Positions 5,115-7,468 of a stretch of DNA of 7,468 nt are shown one piece after another. The stretch is from an uncultured Clostridia bacterium (GTDB taxonomy: Bacteria; Bacillota; Clostridia; TANB77; CAG-508). Where the stretch lies: contig CAKOVX010000021.1 of NCBI GenBank assembly GCA_934122155.1, positions 1-7,468 of the forward strand. The letters run 5' to 3'. A program made the position numbers and the translations under genes. Position 1 is the first letter of the stretch; every line of letters begins with the position of its first letter. The notes beneath the pieces are model-generated. The model worked only from the letters and a program-made list of their open reading frames with translations, did no database searches and was not told the origin of the DNA.

Positions 5115-5615
5115 TTATTCACATTTGCTTTTGCAATAATCTTTACTTTTCTCTTCAAGAGTTTTAAAGTCACAACATATCTTTTTAAAGAAATTATTTT
5201 TAGTACTTTTTTCATATGTTTTCAATGCTCTTTCTTGTATTTCCCTTATATGTTTGTTACAAAAATGGTATTGACTTATTAAAATTTGTTTATATTTTTT
5301 ATTCTCATTATTTATATTAAATTCAATAAGTTCTTCTCTTTTTATTGGTATCATGTTATTAAAACCTAATATGCCATATTTTCCATTATGTATTTTAAAA
5401 ATATAAATGTTATCTTTCATTTTTTGATGTGCTTCTCTAGGATGCTCCAGTGGCACAAAATACTCAAATTCATTAACCTGCAATACTACTCCTAAGTATG
5501 GTCTTTTCTTAGTATACTCATCTTTTTGTTCTTTGTTGTATTGAACCTTATTATCAAATGAATATAGATATTTTATGTAATTAATATCTACTTTATATAA
5601 CTTTAATTTATTCAT
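5115..5615 (-). CDS. type III toxin-antitoxin toxin, ToxN/AbiQ/CptN-family endoribonuclease
   Basis: A 166-aa endoribonuclease-type toxin that in known systems (ToxIN, AbiQ, CptIN) cuts RNA, processes its own antitoxin transcript and is inhibited by the resulting repeat RNAs. Several such systems act as phage abortive infection. Family features: LKLYKVDINYIKYLYSFDNKV at the N-terminus, RPYLGVVLQVNEFEYFVPL (38-56), a PLEHPREAHQKMK active-site region (55-67), YIFKIHNGKYGILGFNNMIPI (71-91), a helix with YKQILISQYHFCNKHIREIQ and a C-terminal DFKTLEEKSKDYC. ToxN itself has PLTSPK at the active-site position, so this member differs. The true start is the ATG at 5615 with AAGGAG at 5620-5625. An in-frame TTG at 5633 would overlap the terminator and is not preferred. 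It follows the antitoxin RNA region and terminator, the standard arrangement. No terminator is visible after it. Confidence 0.92.
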   Translation of the reverse strand: MNKLKLYKVDINYIKYLYSFDNKVQYNKEQKDEYTKKRPYLGVVLQVNEFEYFVPLEHPREAHQKMKDNIYIFKIHNGKYGILGFNNMIPIKREELIEFNINNENKKYKQILISQYHFCNKHIREIQERALKTYEKSTKNNFFKKICCDFKTLEEKSKDYCKSKCE

Positions 5616-5632
5616 TTTACTCCTTAAACGCA

Positions 5633-5666
5633 AATAGAGTAGGTGCTTAATTGCCCCTACTCTATT
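5633..5666 (-). terminator. hairpin terminator between antitoxin RNA and toxin gene
   Basis: AATAGAGTAGG and CCTACTCTATT pair over 11 bp, extendable by two pairs inside the loop. On the minus strand the stem is followed by TGCGTTTAAGG, so the U-tract is weak. In type III systems a leaky terminator here sets the excess of antitoxin RNA over toxin mRNA, which fits the position. The distal antitoxin repeat runs into its 5' arm. Confidence 0.8.
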
Positions 5667-5779
5667 GCCATATTTTAGGATATGGCTGTCCTCTTTATAA
5701 ATACCCTACTTTAATACTCTTACAAGTATTTGGCTAAGGATCTCCTTGTCGTAATATTTTTTAATATTACTTTATCAGT
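5655..5779 (-). ncRNA. type III antitoxin RNA (ToxI/CptI-like), two degenerate repeat units
   Basis: Identified by position: between a consensus promoter and a terminator, directly upstream of a ToxN/AbiQ-family gene. After a 5' hairpin (GTAATATT-AAAA-AATATTAC, 5751-5770) there are two related units, about 5756-5704 (53 nt) and 5703-5655 (49 nt). Each has TATT, a purine-rich AAGGAGA or AAGAGGACA, AGCCA, a small hairpin (AATACT/AGTATT at 5730-5713; GCCATAT/ATATGGC at 5686-5667) and GTAGGG. In the second unit the hairpin loop CCTA (5679-5676) can pair with TAGG (5659-5656), a possible pseudoknot like those that bind toxin in known systems. In the first, ATCCT (5741-5737) can pair with AGGGT (5707-5703). 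Known CptI antitoxins also have about two repeats of roughly this size. The start is inferred from the -10 box, and unit limits are approximate because the copies differ at many positions. Confidence 0.75.
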
Positions 5780-5785
5780 ATATTC

Positions 5786-5815
5786 ATTATATACTATTTT
5801 TATTCTATATGTCAA
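5786..5815 (-). promoter_or_regulatory. consensus sigma-A promoter of the type III toxin-antitoxin locus
   Basis: Perfect TTGACA (5810-5815) and perfect TATAAT (5786-5791) separated by 18 bases, on the minus strand. It is the strongest promoter in the window. High output is expected, since antitoxin RNA must exceed toxin. It begins about 26 bases past the pyrG stop. Confidence 0.9.
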
Positions 5816-5841
5816 GCTTTTTTGTTTAGATTTCCATTATT

Positions 5842-7458
5842 TTACTCTTCAGTTTTGATTTTCACATTTGCTTTTGCGGCTTTTACTAAGTTTACAAATA
5901 ATGGATGTGGTTTGTCTGGTCTTGATTTGAACTCTGGGTGGAATTGTGATGCTATAAAATATTGATGATTTTTTAGCTCTACAATTTCAACTAAGTTTCC
6001 ATCTGGTGATAATCCTGAACAAATTAAACCTGCTTTTTCCATTTCTTCTCTATATTTGTTGTTATATTCAAAACGATGTCTATGTCTTTCTGATATTTTA
6101 TCTGTTTTGTATACATTTTCAGCTAACGTATTTTTTAATATATTACATGGATATGCACCTAATCTCATTGTTCCACCTTTATTTGCTATACGAATTTGAT
6201 CTTCCATAATATGAATTACCTTACATGTGCTTGTTTCATCAAATTCTTCTGAGTTTGCATCTTTGTATCCTAATACATCTCTTGCAAATTCTACGACTGC
6301 CATTTGCATTCCTAAACATATTCCTAGAAATGGAATATTATTTTCTCTTACATATTGTATTGTTGCTATTTTTCCTTCTATTCCTCTATTTCCAAATCCA
6401 CCTGGTACAATTATTCCATTGTATTTTCCAAGTATCTCTTTTACATTTTCTTTAGTTATTTTTTCACAGTCTATAAAATCTATATGTACTTTGCAGCCAT
6501 TTGCAAATCCACCATGTTTAATACTTTCTGCAATTGATAAATATGAATCTTCTAGTTTTACATATTTTCCAACTATTGCTATATTTACATTTTCATCTTT
6601 TAGGTTTTTAATATTTTTTATCAGTTCTTCCCAATTTGTATTATTAGGTATATCTCTTAATTTTAACTTCTCACATATTCTATTGGCTAGTCCTTCTTTT
6701 TCCAGCATTAGTGGTACTTCATATAAGTTTTCTACTGTTTTATTTTGTATTACGTCTTGTTTTTTTACATTACAGAATAAAGCAATTTTCTGTTTTAAGT
6801 TCTCATCTATTTCTTGTTCTGCTCTACAAACTAATATGTCTGGTTTTATGCCTATTGATTGTAATTCTTTTACTGAATGTTGAGTTGGTTTTGATTTTAG
6901 TTCATTTGAGCCATAAATATATGGTAATAAAGTTACATGAATATATGCAACATCTTCTTCATTTCTTTCTATTCCTATCTGTCTAATAGCTTCCAAGAAA
7001 GGTAGGCTTTCAATATCTCCAACAGTTCCGCCTATTTCTGTTATTACTATATCTACATCTGTATTTTCAAATTTATATACTTTTTCTTTTATGGCATTTG
7101 TAATATGTGGTATGACTTGTACTGTTTTTCCTAAGTAATCTCCTTTTCTTTCTCTTTCAATTACTTCTGAGTATATTCTTCCTGTTGTTACAGAAGAATA
7201 TTTAGTTAAATTTTCATCTGTAAAACGCTCATAATGCCCTAAGTCTAAATCTGTTTCTGCACCATCATCTGTTACAAAAACTTCTCCATGTTCATATGGG
7301 CTCATTGTTCCTGGGTCTACATTAAGGTATGGATCAAATTTCTGGTTTGCTACTTTATATCCTCTATTTTTTAATAATCTTCCTAATGATGCAGCTGTTA
7401 TCCCTTTTCCTAGTCCAGATACTACTCCACCTGTTACAAAAATGTATTTCTTATTCAT
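5842..7458 (-). CDS. pyrG: CTP synthase (glutamine-hydrolysing)
   Basis: Converts UTP to CTP using ATP and ammonia from glutamine, the last step of de novo pyrimidine nucleotide synthesis. It is a cytoplasmic tetramer. The N-terminal synthetase domain (about 1-268) opens with KYIFVTGGVVSGLGKGITAAS, holding the ATP P-loop, then QKFDPYLNVDPGTMSPYEHGEVFV, and the Mg-binding region around D70 and E141 (ITEIGGTVGDIES). The C-terminal class I glutamine amidotransferase domain (about 290-530) has GGFGNRG (354-359), the nucleophile Cys381 in GICLGMQ, and the His507/Glu509 pair in SQFHPEFKSRP. At 538 aa it is full length. The start at 7458 has GGAGG at 7464-7468, the last bases of the window, so any leader or CTP-sensing attenuator is out of view. 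No terminator is seen between its stop and the toxin-antitoxin promoter. Confidence 0.99.
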   Translation of the reverse strand: MNKKYIFVTGGVVSGLGKGITAASLGRLLKNRGYKVANQKFDPYLNVDPGTMSPYEHGEVFVTDDGAETDLDLGHYERFTDENLTKYSSVTTGRIYSEVIERERKGDYLGKTVQVIPHITNAIKEKVYKFENTDVDIVITEIGGTVGDIESLPFLEAIRQIGIERNEEDVAYIHVTLLPYIYGSNELKSKPTQHSVKELQSIGIKPDILVCRAEQEIDENLKQKIALFCNVKKQDVIQNKTVENLYEVPLMLEKEGLANRICEKLKLRDIPNNTNWEELIKNIKNLKDENVNIAIVGKYVKLEDSYLSIAESIKHGGFANGCKVHIDFIDCEKITKENVKEILGKYNGIIVPGGFGNRGIEGKIATIQYVRENNIPFLGICLGMQMAVVEFARDVLGYKDANSEEFDETSTCKVIHIMEDQIRIANKGGTMRLGAYPCNILKNTLAENVYKTDKISERHRHRFEYNNKYREEMEKAGLICSGLSPDGNLVEIVELKNHQYFIASQFHPEFKSRPDKPHPLFVNLVKAAKANVKIKTEE

Positions 7459-7468
7459 TGTTTCCTCC

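Noticed and set aside
5630..5779. Metabolite riboswitch or T-box upstream of the 166-aa gene
   Set aside because: No T-box TGGNACCGCG-like sequence or recognisable aptamer core was found. Once the gene was recognised as ToxN/AbiQ family, an antitoxin RNA explained the structured leader better.
6227..6883. Plus-strand ORF of 218 codons opposite pyrG
   Set aside because: Antisense shadow of the confidently identified pyrG; no ribosome binding site and a low-complexity composition.

Overview
The window is strongly AT-rich DNA with Shine-Dalgarno sites of the AAGGAGG type, standard-code genes and CIRCE/HrcA-style heat-shock control. This points to a low-GC Bacillota, most likely a gut-type clostridium. 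The pilin-like N-terminus (GITLIALVVTI...) and the ToxN/AbiQ-family toxin fit that guess. No rRNA, tRNA, CRISPR array or insertion sequence was seen.

Layout from left to right. (1) 1-711, minus strand: the 5' part of a type IV pilin-like gene runs off the left edge. It is preceded by an intrinsic terminator and an unusual leader holding a short ORF that carries an (AC)11 repeat, with a probable promoter further upstream. (2) 816-2066, minus: mtaB, a tRNA methylthiotransferase. (3) 2067-2198: divergent promoter region with an imperfect palindrome. (4) 2199-2901, plus: a three-gene operon of an unrecognised 70-aa protein, a RelB/ParD-like antitoxin and an overlapping ParE/RelE-fold toxin, closed by a bidirectional terminator. 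(5) 3005-5090, minus: groES-groEL with its promoter and a CIRCE operator carrying a symmetric base change. (6) 5115-5815, minus: a type III (RNA-protein) toxin-antitoxin locus with a consensus promoter, a short structured antitoxin RNA with two degenerate repeat units, a hairpin terminator and a ToxN/AbiQ/CptN-like endoribonuclease gene. (7) 5842-7458, minus: a complete pyrG, whose Shine-Dalgarno touches the right edge.

Four core genes (pyrG, groES, groEL, mtaB) are thus interleaved with accessory modules: two unrelated toxin-antitoxin systems and a surface pilin-like gene. The pilin leader is the least explained element. The only visible path to the pilin is read-through of a terminator, and the short ORF in front of that terminator contains a dinucleotide tract whose copy number sets whether translation stops early or runs into the terminator stem. 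The type III locus is recognisable by family, but its antitoxin repeats are short and divergent enough to deserve experimental definition.
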